Of a stretch of 64,000 nt of DNA, positions 20,163 to 28,413 are shown one piece after another (position 1 is the first letter of the stretch; each line of letters opens with the position of its first letter). The position numbers and the translations under genes were made by a program. The notes beneath the pieces are model-generated. The model was not told where the DNA came from and ran no database searches. It worked only from the letters and a program-made list of their open reading frames with translations. The stretch comes from Parvibaculaceae bacterium PLY_AMNH_Bact1 (GTDB lineage: Bacteria > Pseudomonadota > Alphaproteobacteria > Parvibaculales > Parvibaculaceae), in assembly GCA_032881465.1 (NCBI GenBank), contig CP126168.1, positions 2,170,001 through 2,234,000 on the forward strand. Direction: 5' to 3'.

Positions 20163-20426
20163 TCAACCAGAAACAATTCGGTCTGCAATGTAGGTCATAT
20201 AGGCCCCCAAGGTGCTGCCCATGAAAGGTAGCATCACGATGAGACCAATGAAGATCGCGAGAATTTTGGGCACGAAAACCAGTGTCATTTCCTGGATCTG
20301 CGTCAGCGCCTGGAAGAGCGCAATGACGAGGCCAACACCCAGTCCAATGAGCATAAGAGGAGACGAGACTTTGAGCAGCACAACAATGCCCTCACGTCCA
20401 ACATCCAAAACTTCCGGTCCAGTCAT
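20163..20426 (-). CDS. fliQ: Flagellar biosynthesis protein FliQ
   Basis: An 87-residue two-helix membrane protein of the export gate. The sequence LLKVSSPLMLIGLGVGLVIA followed by QALTQIQEMTLVFVPKI is the diagnostic FliQ pattern. Usual length is 85-90. It lies between fliE and fliR in the same orientation. Confidence 0.95.
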   Translation of the reverse strand: MTGPEVLDVGREGIVVLLKVSSPLMLIGLGVGLVIALFQALTQIQEMTLVFVPKILAIFIGLIVMLPFMGSTLGAYMTYIADRIVSG

Positions 20427-20451
20427 CCCCTGCTCTCCTCAATAAGTGCCG

Positions 20452-20775
20452 TTAGATCGGCATCTTCATAATTTCCTGGTAGGCCGTGATCACATTGTCG
20501 CGGATCGCAACAACAGTCTGTAAGGTCGCTTCAGCTTCGGAAACCGCTGTCACCACATCAACTACATCCGCTGTTCCAGCAACCGCTGACGCGGCCTGCT
20601 GCTCAGCGTTAATGCCCGTCGCAGCCATGCTTTCCACAACACCCTTGAGCATGTCACCAAAGCCACCTTGGGCGGACCCGGCACTGGCTGCAACATCATT
20701 GGCACCACCCGCATCAGTCGCTTGTTTGACAGCGTTCGTATAGGCATTGAGTGCAACAGAAGCAGGAACAGTCAT
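20452..20775 (-). CDS. fliE: Flagellar hook-basal body complex protein FliE
   Basis: A 107-residue protein linking the MS-ring to the rod. The C-terminal part (QTVVAIRDNVITAYQEIMKM) is the conserved FliE end that resembles rod D0 helices. The N-terminal half is Ala/Gly rich, as in other alphaproteobacteria. It sits between flgC and fliQ. Confidence 0.93.
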   Translation of the reverse strand: MTVPASVALNAYTNAVKQATDAGGANDVAASAGSAQGGFGDMLKGVVESMAATGINAEQQAASAVAGTADVVDVVTAVSEAEATLQTVVAIRDNVITAYQEIMKMPI

Positions 20776-20803
20776 GACGTCTTTCCTCTAATTGGCCTTA
20801 GGT

Positions 20804-21214
20804 TCAACGACGAAGCAATTCGAGTGTCTGAGACATCATCCGCCGCGATGCCTGGATCATATTGAGGTTCGCTTCATAAGAGCGCTGCGCCTCTTTCATA
20901 TCCATGGACTCAACCAGCCCATTCACATTTGGCATCTGCACATAGCCATTCTCATCAGCCCCTGGATGGCCTGGCATATATTTCAGCTCAAAATCGGACT
21001 TATCGGCGACCGGTTTCCCAACCTTCACAACACGAGCATTAAGCTCACGGTCTAGTTCACTCTCAAACGTCACGATCTGCCGACGGTAAGGTTCTGCGCC
21101 CGGCGTCGTCGCGGCGGATTGTGAGTTAGCAATATTCTCCGCCAACACCCGCATGCGACCACTTTGGGCCCGCATGCCAGAAGCAGCAATCATCATTGAT
21201 TTCACAAGATCCAT
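20804..21214 (-). CDS. flgC: Flagellar basal-body rod protein FlgC
   Basis: A 136-residue proximal rod protein. The N-terminal helix (IAASGMRAQSGRMRVLAENIANSQS) and the C-terminal VESMDMKEAQRSYEANLNMI match the rod/hook family D0 ends. The ANxxS motif is changed to AENIANSQSAATTPG, as in many FlgC. It lies between flgB and fliE in a likely operon. Confidence 0.95.
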   Translation of the reverse strand: MDLVKSMMIAASGMRAQSGRMRVLAENIANSQSAATTPGAEPYRRQIVTFESELDRELNARVVKVGKPVADKSDFELKYMPGHPGADENGYVQMPNVNGLVESMDMKEAQRSYEANLNMIQASRRMMSQTLELLRR

Positions 21215-21236
21215 AGCCTGCTCTCCTCAAATACGC

Positions 21237-21647
21237 TCAGCCCTTACCCAGGGCAATTTTCAACATGCCGACGCTCTTCGAATAGAGACCGGTCACCGTC
21301 TGGTAATCCATCTGGTTTTGGGCGGCTTTAATCATCTGTTCTTCCAGCACCACTGCGTTCCCGGTCGGTGTGGTTTCAAAATCCGGGCTTCGGACATAGG
21401 CCGATGAGCTACCGCCTGTGCTGCCATTAGCGCTCAGGTGATCGCCGTCTGTCCGAGTTGCCGTCAGTACCGGCCGTGATGAGCGTGTCCGCAGCATCGC
21501 ACCAAAGTCAGGCTCGGATAGGTCTTTGGCAATGTAATTGGGGGTATCTGCATTCGCGACATTCTCTGCAATCACCCGCTGCCGGTCCGACAGCCAATGC
21601 ATGCGTTCCTTCATCATCGAGAAGATGGGGGAGTCACCAAGAAACAT
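21237..21647 (-). CDS. flgB: Flagellar basal-body rod protein FlgB
   Basis: A 136-residue proximal rod protein with the N-terminal helix WLSDRQRVIAENVANADTPN and the C-terminal QMDYQTVTGLYSKSVGMLKI. It is the first gene of the flgB-flgC-fliE-fliQ-fliR-flhB run. It faces fliO across a 330-bp divergent region that holds a CtrA-type box and a GGCA-N5-TGCC dyad. Confidence 0.95.
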   Translation of the reverse strand: MFLGDSPIFSMMKERMHWLSDRQRVIAENVANADTPNYIAKDLSEPDFGAMLRTRSSRPVLTATRTDGDHLSANGSTGGSSSAYVRSPDFETTPTGNAVVLEEQMIKAAQNQMDYQTVTGLYSKSVGMLKIALGKG

Positions 21648-21865
21648 GAGCGCGTGTCCTGATCATACACCATAAGGTGCGGGTTGCCGCGTGCTGCAAC
21701 CCTTTCTGGGATCACGCGAGTGAGAAATCGCGAACAGATGCAATCCTTGCGTCGTTCGTTAAGAGCAGTTTCGCGCCACTAGGTAAATTTTGCCTTAATT
21801 GGTTTCCCACAGGCTAAAGGTCCGAAATCTCCCAACCACTGTATCTACAGGACATTCTGAAGAGC

Positions 21866-21880
21866 TTAACCCGTTCTTAA
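21866..21880. promoter_or_regulatory. CtrA-type box in the flgB/fliO divergent region
   Basis: A perfect TTAA-N7-TTAA (TTAACCCGTTCTTAA), the known CtrA recognition pattern of alphaproteobacteria, lies 101 bp upstream of fliO and about 220 bp upstream of flgB. CtrA is the terminal target of the CckA pathway whose kinase is encoded at 15.5-18.2 kb. Binding is inferred. Confidence 0.65.
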
Positions 21881-21890
21881 GCATAAACCC

Positions 21891-21903
21891 GGCAACATCT
21901 GCC
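21891..21903. promoter_or_regulatory. GGCA-N5-TGCC dyad, copy 1 (flgB/fliO)
   Basis: GGCAACATCTGCC lies 10 bp downstream of the CtrA-type box. It is one of four copies of GGCAAnnTCTGCC, each in a flagellar intergenic region. The form suits a dimeric enhancer-binding protein such as FlbD. The binding protein is inferred. Confidence 0.55.
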
Positions 21904-21980
21904 CAGTTACGGCACAGAGTCGGCGATCTTGTTAACCAGTTTCGTCGCCGAGAGATGCCAAGGTCTTTTGGGGAAAGTTC

Positions 21981-22361
21981 ATGGAACTCAGCGAAATACT
22001 CCGCTTCGCATCAGCACTCATCTTTGTTGTTGGTCTCATTGTTGCCTGCGCCTGGTGCGCCCGGCGCTTCGGCCTGGTACCGACAGGTCGCCAAACATCT
22101 ATGAACAAGCGCCTCGCGGTTACCGAAACGCTCGCTATTGATCCCAAACGCAAGCTTGTGATCGTGCGACATGACGACAGGGAACATCTCCTCCTCCTAG
22201 GAGATCAGGACACCATTCTGGAAGCAGGGCTTCCAGCTAAGGAGGAACTGGCGGTCGAAGCGACAGCTGACGCCAAACCTCTCAATGCGTCAGCTCTTAC
22301 CGGCCCTGTAACAGATCAGATGCAAAAGGTGGTCTCTCTCCTGAAGGAGCGCCGCGCGTGA
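21981..22361 (+). CDS. fliO: Flagellar biosynthetic protein FliO
   Basis: A 126-residue protein with one N-terminal TM helix (about residues 8-30) and a short FliO domain: KRLAVTETLAIDPKRKLVIV then DREHLLLLGDQDTIL. FliO is an assembly chaperone for FliP. Its stop overlaps the fliP GTG start by 4 bp, and the gene order fliO-fliP supports the call. Confidence 0.88.
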   Translation: MELSEILRFASALIFVVGLIVACAWCARRFGLVPTGRQTSMNKRLAVTETLAIDPKRKLVIVRHDDREHLLLLGDQDTILEAGLPAKEELAVEATADAKPLNASALTGPVTDQMQKVVSLLKERRA

Positions 22362-23113
22362 TTTTCTCCCCAAGTCAAAAGCATCTGGTACTTGCAGCTC
22401 TCGCAGGATTGGCGGTCTTCATGCTGTCAGCCCTCCCTGCCTCAGCAGAAACCATCAATGTAGATTTCTCGGAAGGCTTTGGCCTCACAGAGCGCGTTGT
22501 TCAGATCATCGCACTCGTCACGGTGCTCAGTCTCGCTCCCTCGATTCTGATCATGATCACCTCCTTCGTACGCATCGTAGTGGTTCTATCACTTCTGAGA
22601 ACCGCGATGGGCGTACAACAATCACCACCTAACTCAGTGATCATCAGCCTCGCTCTGTTCCTGACCGCATTTATTATGGCTCCGGTCTTCGAAACAGCCT
22701 ACGAGACCGGCATTCAACCGCTCATCAACGAAGAAATCGAAATGGGTGAAGCGCTGAGTGTTTCCTCCAAGCCGTTTCAGGAATTCATGCTGACCCAGGT
22801 AAGAGACAAAGACCTGCAACTCTTCATGGACCTGTCAAAAACACCTGCTGTTGAAGAACAGCAAGACATTCCTTTTCAGGTCGTCGTTCCTGCCTTCATG
22901 ATCAGTGAGTTGAAGCGCGCTTTTGAGATCGGGTTTCTTATCTTTGTCCCCTTCATCGTCATCGACATGATTGTCGCCTCAGTCCTCATGTCCATGGGCA
23001 TGATGATGCTGCCGCCCATCATTATCTCCCTGCCCTTCAAGCTCATCTTCTTTGTGCTTGTCGACGGCTGGCACTTGATTACGGGATCACTTGTTCAGAG
23101 CTTCGGTACATAA
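22358..23113 (+). CDS. fliP: Flagellar biosynthesis protein FliP
   Basis: A 251-residue export-gate protein. It has a signal sequence (cleavage near ALPASAE), and the strongly conserved LVTVLSLAPSILIMITSFVR, RTAMGVQQSPPNSV, LFLTAFIMAP and VPAFMISELKRAFEIGF. It uses a GTG start coupled to fliO by a 4-bp overlap. It is convergent with the large exported protein gene at 23291. Confidence 0.96.
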   Translation: MIFSPSQKHLVLAALAGLAVFMLSALPASAETINVDFSEGFGLTERVVQIIALVTVLSLAPSILIMITSFVRIVVVLSLLRTAMGVQQSPPNSVIISLALFLTAFIMAPVFETAYETGIQPLINEEIEMGEALSVSSKPFQEFMLTQVRDKDLQLFMDLSKTPAVEEQQDIPFQVVVPAFMISELKRAFEIGFLIFVPFIVIDMIVASVLMSMGMMMLPPIIISLPFKLIFFVLVDGWHLITGSLVQSFGT

Positions 23114-23133
23114 AGCATCTGCAGAAAAGACAG

Positions 23134-23220
23134 CACCCCGGCCCCCGAGCCAGGTCCAAACTGACTCACACCTACATCGAAATGTCCTATAGATCCCAGA
23201 TCGCTAACGCGTCCGGGGTG
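23134..23220. repeat. Long-range inverted repeat in the fliP 3' gap
   Basis: CACCCCGG (23134-23141) and its exact complement CCGGGGTG (23213-23220) are separated by 71 bp, between the convergent fliP and giant-protein genes. It could be a loose terminator or a small structured RNA. No T tract follows directly. Confidence 0.3.
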
Positions 23221-23290
23221 GCATTTGAGTTATCAACGGGACTAGATAATTTAAATGCTAGTGCCACTTCTACACGCAGCAATAATGCAC

Positions 23291-26200
23291 TCAATTGATG
23301 GCTGCGCCTGCGCCATCCAAAGGCTCTGAGAAACTGCCTTCCATGCTCTGAACGAAACTGTCCAAAGTGTCGATTGACGCAACACTACGAGCAAGATCCC
23401 GGAAGGCCACACCATTGGTTTGAATAGGATCAGTGACCACAGCAAATGCCGCTGCATCCGGACTCGCGCTCATGAAGTCACCGAATTTTGCTCGCATCCG
23501 CTCCAATCCGATGGCGTTATCATCCAACGAGAAGCTAATGGCAGCACGCAAAACCTGAAACCGTTCGTCTTCGGTCAGAGGAAGCGGGTCGCGCCAGCGC
23601 TCACCAAGCGCAGTTTCGAAATTGGTGGCAGCGACCGCCCACTGCTGTGACTCCCAGTGAATATTCGCGACCAGATCAGCCACGCCCTCCCCTTCCGTTT
23701 CTGAAAGAAGATCCAATGCATGGTCGTATAGCCCAAGGTCGGTCAAAGCCCGTGCCTCAAGCAGTCGGCGTTTGTGTGTCAGGTCTTTTGGCAGCCGCAC
23801 CTGTTTGGTCGAACGAATAGCCCGAAGCGCCGCGTTGGGCTGGCGGTTCATGAGCTCAATCAAAGCAAGTTTCGCGGCAACCTGTGCCTGCGCTGTTCCA
23901 CGGAGCCGGTTGTCCACCTGATGTCGGAGCAGTGTCGCCGCCTTGTCTAACAAATCAACCTCAACCATCCGGTCGGCTAGATTGCGAATAAGCGCATCGC
24001 CACGTCGGCCAATCGGCGTCAGCTCCCGGAATTCATAGTAGATGGAGAGTGCGTCAACCGGATCCATATCGTCAGCGCCGCCGTCCAGATAAAGATCAGT
24101 AAAAGTCTCTGTCATGGCAGAAGCAACCCGGCGCGCCCGTTCGGTTTCCGGGAAGGTTCCAACGGCCATTCGCCAGATTTCCAGGCCCTCTGCAACTTCG
24201 CCCTTCGCAATCAACAAACTGCCTAGCCGTTCAAGAACAGCAAGCTCAAGATCATCGCCGCGCCAAACCAGTCGCAGGGCGTGTAGTTCATTGGTGAGCT
24301 CTTCGTCACTCATTGCACCCAGTTCATGCCGGAGATTGGCATGCGCAAATCGCGCACGAGCAAGTATGGCCCTCTGGTCAGACGTCAGGAGTTGATCATA
24401 TATCTCCAGAGCTTCGTCGGCCCGTCCAAATGCTTCGAAGAGACGCGCACGAGTGAGTGCGGCTTGCTCTACCCAGCGGCCATTGTCAGCACCAGCTGGG
24501 ATCCGATCTAGATTGAATTCGACACTGCCAAGATCACCCGTCGCCAACGAAGCCTCTGCGGCCTTCATCCTAAACAGCGCCTGCAAATCAGGCCCATAAA
24601 TCTCAAAAGCTTTCTCTGCCTGTTCGAAAGCCAGACGCGCATCCGCCCACTGGGTCAATTCCGCGTAGGCCACACCCCGCCAGAGCGAGGAATGTGGATC
24701 ACCATCCAACGCGGGAAAAGCCAGATCTGCAATAGCTTCTTCTGGCCGCGCCATCATGATCTGCGCAACACCGCGAAGTGCACGGAAGCCAGGATCATTT
24801 TCCAGCGTCTCAGACGCCAGCACTGCACCCTGCAACATGGTGTAGGCTTCAGTCCCGAGGCGATAGCTCAAAAGGAATTTTGCGTATTTTATGCGTGCTT
24901 CGGCAACATCGTCCTCTTCAGCAAGTGCCACAGTGCGTTGGTGGAACTGTTTGCGCTCGATGAAATTCCTGCCTGGTGAATAGCGCCACCGCTCGAAATC
25001 CATGCGCCCGGGTGCGGACGGATCACCTACACGAGAGGCCGTCGGAGCGCTGCCGGAATAGTCGGGGCCATCGGCTGCAGAAAGCGTCAAACCAGACCCC
25101 CGCGAAACAGTTACACCACGCGGGGTCTCGCTGACATAGAGATCATCTGCCCGTGACACGAACGCTAGTCCCTGTGCGGTAGACAGAGCCTCAAACTCAA
25201 CAAAATTGCGCGGCGCAAGAAGCCCCTGTGGCGGTCCTTTGGCTGTAACAATTGCAATCGTATCGTAGACCACAGGATCACGAACCCAATGAATACTTCC
25301 AACGCTCTCCACATCAAAAAGCACCTGCGGTTCGCCTGTTGCACTCCATGCGCGCGTTATCCCAACTGGCCTCGTTGGTTCAACAATCATGTCGCCCAGA
25401 GTCACAATCCAACGATTGTCACGCTCGCCTGCGGTAATGAGCACCCGTTCAGGCGGTGCAAAACGAAGAGCACTCGCCCCATCAAGTTCGACAATTTCTG
25501 GATCGCCAAGTCGTTCTCGGACCACCGGCCCAAGGTCAGACAGGTTAAAGTCTGTTTCGCGATCAAAAACCATCCAAACACGATTATCCCGCTGGAAGAT
25601 CGCCGCTTTGGTTGGTTCTACCCAAGGGAATGTCAGGCGAATGCTGCGCTCAGTAAGGTCGGAGGTAACAGGAAGCGCAGCTTGATCAATCTCGGTCGGA
25701 TTCGGATATGTGGAGGTAAGCGCCTCTGCACCGTCTGACTTTGAGCTATCTTCCAACAGGGAATCTTCTGCCTCGGCAACAATTGTCGGCTCAGCAGCAG
25801 TTTGCTCGGCGGTGGGGATACTGGGAACCATTTGCTCTGGAGGAGCCGACGCCAACGCTGGCGCTTCTTCACCCGCGGTTTCCGCTGCTGCAGCTTCTTG
25901 TGCCGCTGCTGCTCTCTGGCTCTCCGGCTCTTCAATCCGCTCTGTCGGTGCCCTGCTAGGAACAGGGAGCAGAGGTGTTGGGGCTGTCGAAGCGATAGGC
26001 CGAGCATCTTCCGGTCGTGCTGGCGCGACATCCAGCACCACACTTAGGTCCTCTCGGAAGTCGCGGACTTTGACACCCGGTTCGGTCTCAACAAACACCG
26101 TAAGTCGACCACCAGATTTCTCCGCGCGCGCAGATTTGACATAAGCTGGCGGATCAACGCGAAGTGCGGCCAGAGGAAGATCTGCGATCTGGTCAAACGT

Positions 26201-26863
26201 GATTGTGATCCGGTTGTCTCTGAAGGCTGTCGAATAAAGAACCGGACGGTCCCAGTCAAACGCCAGACGTGTAAAGCTTGGCTGCTCGCCGACACGCAAT
26301 GCCACGCGCGGCAGGTCCTCCACAATCTCCAAGGCTTGTGGTCCAAGCTCCGCGAATTGAGCGGCCCGCGCCTGTAATTCTCGTTCCTCTTCCGCAATAC
26401 GCGCGACAACATCCGCGGGCAACGGCGGTGGATCACCGGCCCAACCAGGTGCCAGCAAATCAATGTAAAGCTCATGCCCCGCTTTTCTGGCGTGAATCTT
26501 GAAGTCCGCCTTCATCGCCATTCGTAATGTGCGATCATCCCCATCCATGCGAACCAGCGCAAGATATCGCGGCATCCGACGCAACAAGTCATCAATATCA
26601 ATCTCTAGGGGCCGCTCAAAAGCGACAACCAGCACACCGGCGGAAACGAGAGTTTCATACCCGGGCAATCTGGCATCCGGTACCGTTGGATCTTCTGGCA
26701 ATCCGGTATCTGGCCAAGAGAACACCAGGCGACCGAAGCCATTTTTCTCAGCCCCCGACAATCGAACATCATCAGCCGCGCTAGCAGGTGCAATCTGGCT
26801 ACCTGAGAGCAACGCAAGCGCAACAAGCGACCGTTGGAAGAAAGACAAAAATACGGGGTGCAT
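23291..26863 (-). CDS. Giant exported protein with beta-rich N-terminus and helical-repeat C-terminus, flagellar-cluster associated
   Basis: A 1190-residue protein with a signal peptide (about residues 1-29, ending ASAAD). Residues 30-290 contain repeated beta-rich blocks (GRLVFSWPDTG; TRLAFDWDRPVLYS; RLTVFVETEPGVKV) that look AMIN-like. An Ala/Glu/Pro-rich linker covers about 300-375, and another beta block (RSIRLTFPWVEP) follows. The C-terminal half is alpha-helical with TPR-like spacing (RLAFEQAEKAFEIYGPDLQA; RADEALEIYDQLLTSDQ). Its start shares one base with the stop of the upstream MotB-like gene (TAATG). It may play a scaffold role like rhizobial MotC, but that is inference. I do not recognise a named family. 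Confidence 0.75.
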   Translation of the reverse strand: MHPVFLSFFQRSLVALALLSGSQIAPASAADDVRLSGAEKNGFGRLVFSWPDTGLPEDPTVPDARLPGYETLVSAGVLVVAFERPLEIDIDDLLRRMPRYLALVRMDGDDRTLRMAMKADFKIHARKAGHELYIDLLAPGWAGDPPPLPADVVARIAEEERELQARAAQFAELGPQALEIVEDLPRVALRVGEQPSFTRLAFDWDRPVLYSTAFRDNRITITFDQIADLPLAALRVDPPAYVKSARAEKSGGRLTVFVETEPGVKVRDFREDLSVVLDVAPARPEDARPIASTAPTPLLPVPSRAPTERIEEPESQRAAAAQEAAAAETAGEEAPALASAPPEQMVPSIPTAEQTAAEPTIVAEAEDSLLEDSSKSDGAEALTSTYPNPTEIDQAALPVTSDLTERSIRLTFPWVEPTKAAIFQRDNRVWMVFDRETDFNLSDLGPVVRERLGDPEIVELDGASALRFAPPERVLITAGERDNRWIVTLGDMIVEPTRPVGITRAWSATGEPQVLFDVESVGSIHWVRDPVVYDTIAIVTAKGPPQGLLAPRNFVEFEALSTAQGLAFVSRADDLYVSETPRGVTVSRGSGLTLSAADGPDYSGSAPTASRVGDPSAPGRMDFERWRYSPGRNFIERKQFHQRTVALAEEDDVAEARIKYAKFLLSYRLGTEAYTMLQGAVLASETLENDPGFRALRGVAQIMMARPEEAIADLAFPALDGDPHSSLWRGVAYAELTQWADARLAFEQAEKAFEIYGPDLQALFRMKAAEASLATGDLGSVEFNLDRIPAGADNGRWVEQAALTRARLFEAFGRADEALEIYDQLLTSDQRAILARARFAHANLRHELGAMSDEELTNELHALRLVWRGDDLELAVLERLGSLLIAKGEVAEGLEIWRMAVGTFPETERARRVASAMTETFTDLYLDGGADDMDPVDALSIYYEFRELTPIGRRGDALIRNLADRMVEVDLLDKAATLLRHQVDNRLRGTAQAQVAAKLALIELMNRQPNAALRAIRSTKQVRLPKDLTHKRRLLEARALTDLGLYDHALDLLSETEGEGVADLVANIHWESQQWAVAATNFETALGERWRDPLPLTEDERFQVLRAAISFSLDDNAIGLERMRAKFGDFMSASPDAAAFAVVTDPIQTNGVAFRDLARSVASIDTLDSFVQSMEGSFSEPLDGAGAAIN

Positions 26864-27495
26864 TAGGTTCTGCCTCCCCGCTGATCGCTTATGATCAGTA
26901 GCAATGCGTCGTCTGCGAGCCCTGGCGTGACAAAACGCTCAATAGACCGTGAATACCCTGCTTGTCGAAGGGCGGCTGCGACGCTATCTGCACGATCAAA
27001 CGCAAGTGTCCAATCTTCTGATGGCACCGAAGACATGACGCTGATTGGGTTAGCGACACCTGACAGGATACGGGAGAGGTCTGCCATCACACCACTTGCC
27101 AGAGGTCTCAATGCGCTCCCATCAGAAGCAAACGCGAAATCCGGAGCAAAGCGGATTACAAGACGCCCACCGTCCACCTGTTGCGACAAAGGTCCACCAT
27201 CGCCAAGCGGCACAAGACCGCGGTCAGAGAACACAGCAGCGAGATAGTCGACCGTCAATGTCGGCAGCGAAGAGGTTTGAATGCTGCGGGCGTTCCGCTG
27301 ATGGGCCGTCTGGTCAACAGCAGAGACACCCGGTCCACCAACAACACTCCCATCACCGCGTCCGCTAAGCGGCGACGACATGGCATAAATCAGCACGAAA
27401 AAGGCTACGAGAATGGCCGTCAGATCAGCGAACGTAACCAGCCAAAGGGAACCTTCGCTCTGGGTTTCATTGAGGGCCTGTTCCGAGGCGTTCAC
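26863..27495 (-). CDS. MotB-like protein with conserved TM aspartate
   Basis: A 210-residue protein. Its N-terminal TM (about residues 16-38, SLWLVTFADLTAILVAFFVL) aligns without gaps to MotB (W-x-[IV]-x-[YF]-A-D ... AFF), keeping the Asp that binds the proton in MotA/MotB stators. The C-terminal part is OmpA/MotB-like (DWTLAFDRADSVAAALRQAG), expected to be periplasmic. No motA is present in the window. It is coupled to its neighbours: 4-bp overlap with the upstream MotB-like gene and 1-bp overlap with the downstream giant gene. It could serve as a stator or as a structural partner. Confidence 0.75.
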   Translation of the reverse strand: MNASEQALNETQSEGSLWLVTFADLTAILVAFFVLIYAMSSPLSGRGDGSVVGGPGVSAVDQTAHQRNARSIQTSSLPTLTVDYLAAVFSDRGLVPLGDGGPLSQQVDGGRLVIRFAPDFAFASDGSALRPLASGVMADLSRILSGVANPISVMSSVPSEDWTLAFDRADSVAAALRQAGYSRSIERFVTPGLADDALLLIISDQRGGRT

Positions 27496-28178
27496 GATGA
27501 TGCCTCCGGAAGGGTGAAGAACCGGAAGCTCACAAAATCGCGCCGCGCATCAGTAACGCCGACAGCAAGATGGCCTTCCGGCGTGCCTGCAACTGACAAC
27601 AGTCGAGCCACCGAAGCGGCGCGGCGAACATCTAATCTATTTTGGGATGCGGCAGGAACAAGGATCGCAACATGCCTATCCTTGGAACCGTCAGCAAGCG
27701 CTGCACCCAGCGCCGCAAACAACATGCGCTTATCCGCGCGAATGGCAGCGGCGCCCTCAACAAAAAGCACTGAGACATCAAGCGTAAGATCCAGTGACCC
27801 ACCAGTCAGGACGCTCTCTTGCCCCCCGACGTCTGAGAAAGCAGCAATCACTGCATTTGAAAAATCACCTGACGCCGGCTGTGACCCATCCTGCAATACG
27901 GGCAATGTGCCACCGCTAAGGCGGCCGGTTTGATCAACGGTCCCTGCATTTAAGGCACCAAAGGCGTCCTGAATACCGCCAATCACAGGCCCAACCCGCT
28001 GTTCATCAAAAGACGAGCCCGAAGTAAGCACAAAGAAAAAGGTGAGCAGCATCAAGAACAGCGAAAGCTGCAACGTGTGCGTGCTGTCAGCACTGGTCGA
28101 CGCGGGCACAGCAGCAATTTGCCCCTGCCCATCCATCAGCGCGACGCTGGCTTTATGATCTTGATCACTCGCTGCCAC
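27492..28178 (-). CDS. MotB-like protein lacking the TM aspartate
   Basis: A 228-residue protein with one TM helix at about residues 36-56 (LQLSLFLMLLTFFFVLTSG). Aligned on its FF pair, the position of the MotB proton-binding Asp is a Ser. The C-terminal region (LTLDVSVLFVEGAAAIRADK then NRLDVRRAASVARLL) is OmpA/MotB-like. It is the first gene of a tightly coupled trio with the Asp-containing MotB-like gene and the giant exported protein. The loss of Asp suggests a non-conducting partner. Function not known. Confidence 0.7.
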   Translation of the reverse strand: MAASDQDHKASVALMDGQGQIAAVPASTSADSTHTLQLSLFLMLLTFFFVLTSGSSFDEQRVGPVIGGIQDAFGALNAGTVDQTGRLSGGTLPVLQDGSQPASGDFSNAVIAAFSDVGGQESVLTGGSLDLTLDVSVLFVEGAAAIRADKRMLFAALGAALADGSKDRHVAILVPAASQNRLDVRRAASVARLLSVAGTPEGHLAVGVTDARRDFVSFRFFTLPEASS

Positions 28179-28413
28179 GTTTGCCTGCCCGGCTCATTAG
28201 CGCCGTCTGTTTCGCGACCCGACCCCGAATCACTCCCGCCCAAGCCCTAAGAATGCCCGGAAACCGAGAGATTTGCGAAACTACACCGCGCACTCCACAC
28301 CTAAAGGCAGCCTAGACAAGGCCCAGTAAAGGTGCCGTTAAGAATGACCGGGTTTTCGGCAGGTTTCTGAGGGTTTTTGAAGGTTTAAGCTCAACTAAAT
28401 GGCAATTTAGGGA
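28179..28413. other. Intergenic region upstream of the MotB-like trio
   Basis: About 235 bp lie between motE-like and the MotB-like trio, both on the minus strand. I see no ORF and no full CtrA or sigma-54 match. TTAAGCTCAACTAAA near 28385 is a partial CtrA-like site. It is the only sizeable gap in the minus-strand run, so the trio probably has its own promoter. Confidence 0.35.

Noticed and set aside
21770-21785. Possible sigma-54 promoter for flgB on the minus strand (TGGCGCGAAACTGCT)
   Set aside because: The spacer between GG and GC is 9, not 10, so it does not fit.
21911-21930. Possible sigma-54 promoter for fliO (CGGCAC-AGAGT-CGGCG)
   Set aside because: The GG-N10-GC spacing is right, but the -12 element (CGGC) is poor and no other support is visible.
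28321-28345. Possible minus-strand sigma-54 promoter in the gap before the MotB-like trio
   Set aside because: The -24 half (GGCAC) is present but the -12 GC is replaced by GG.
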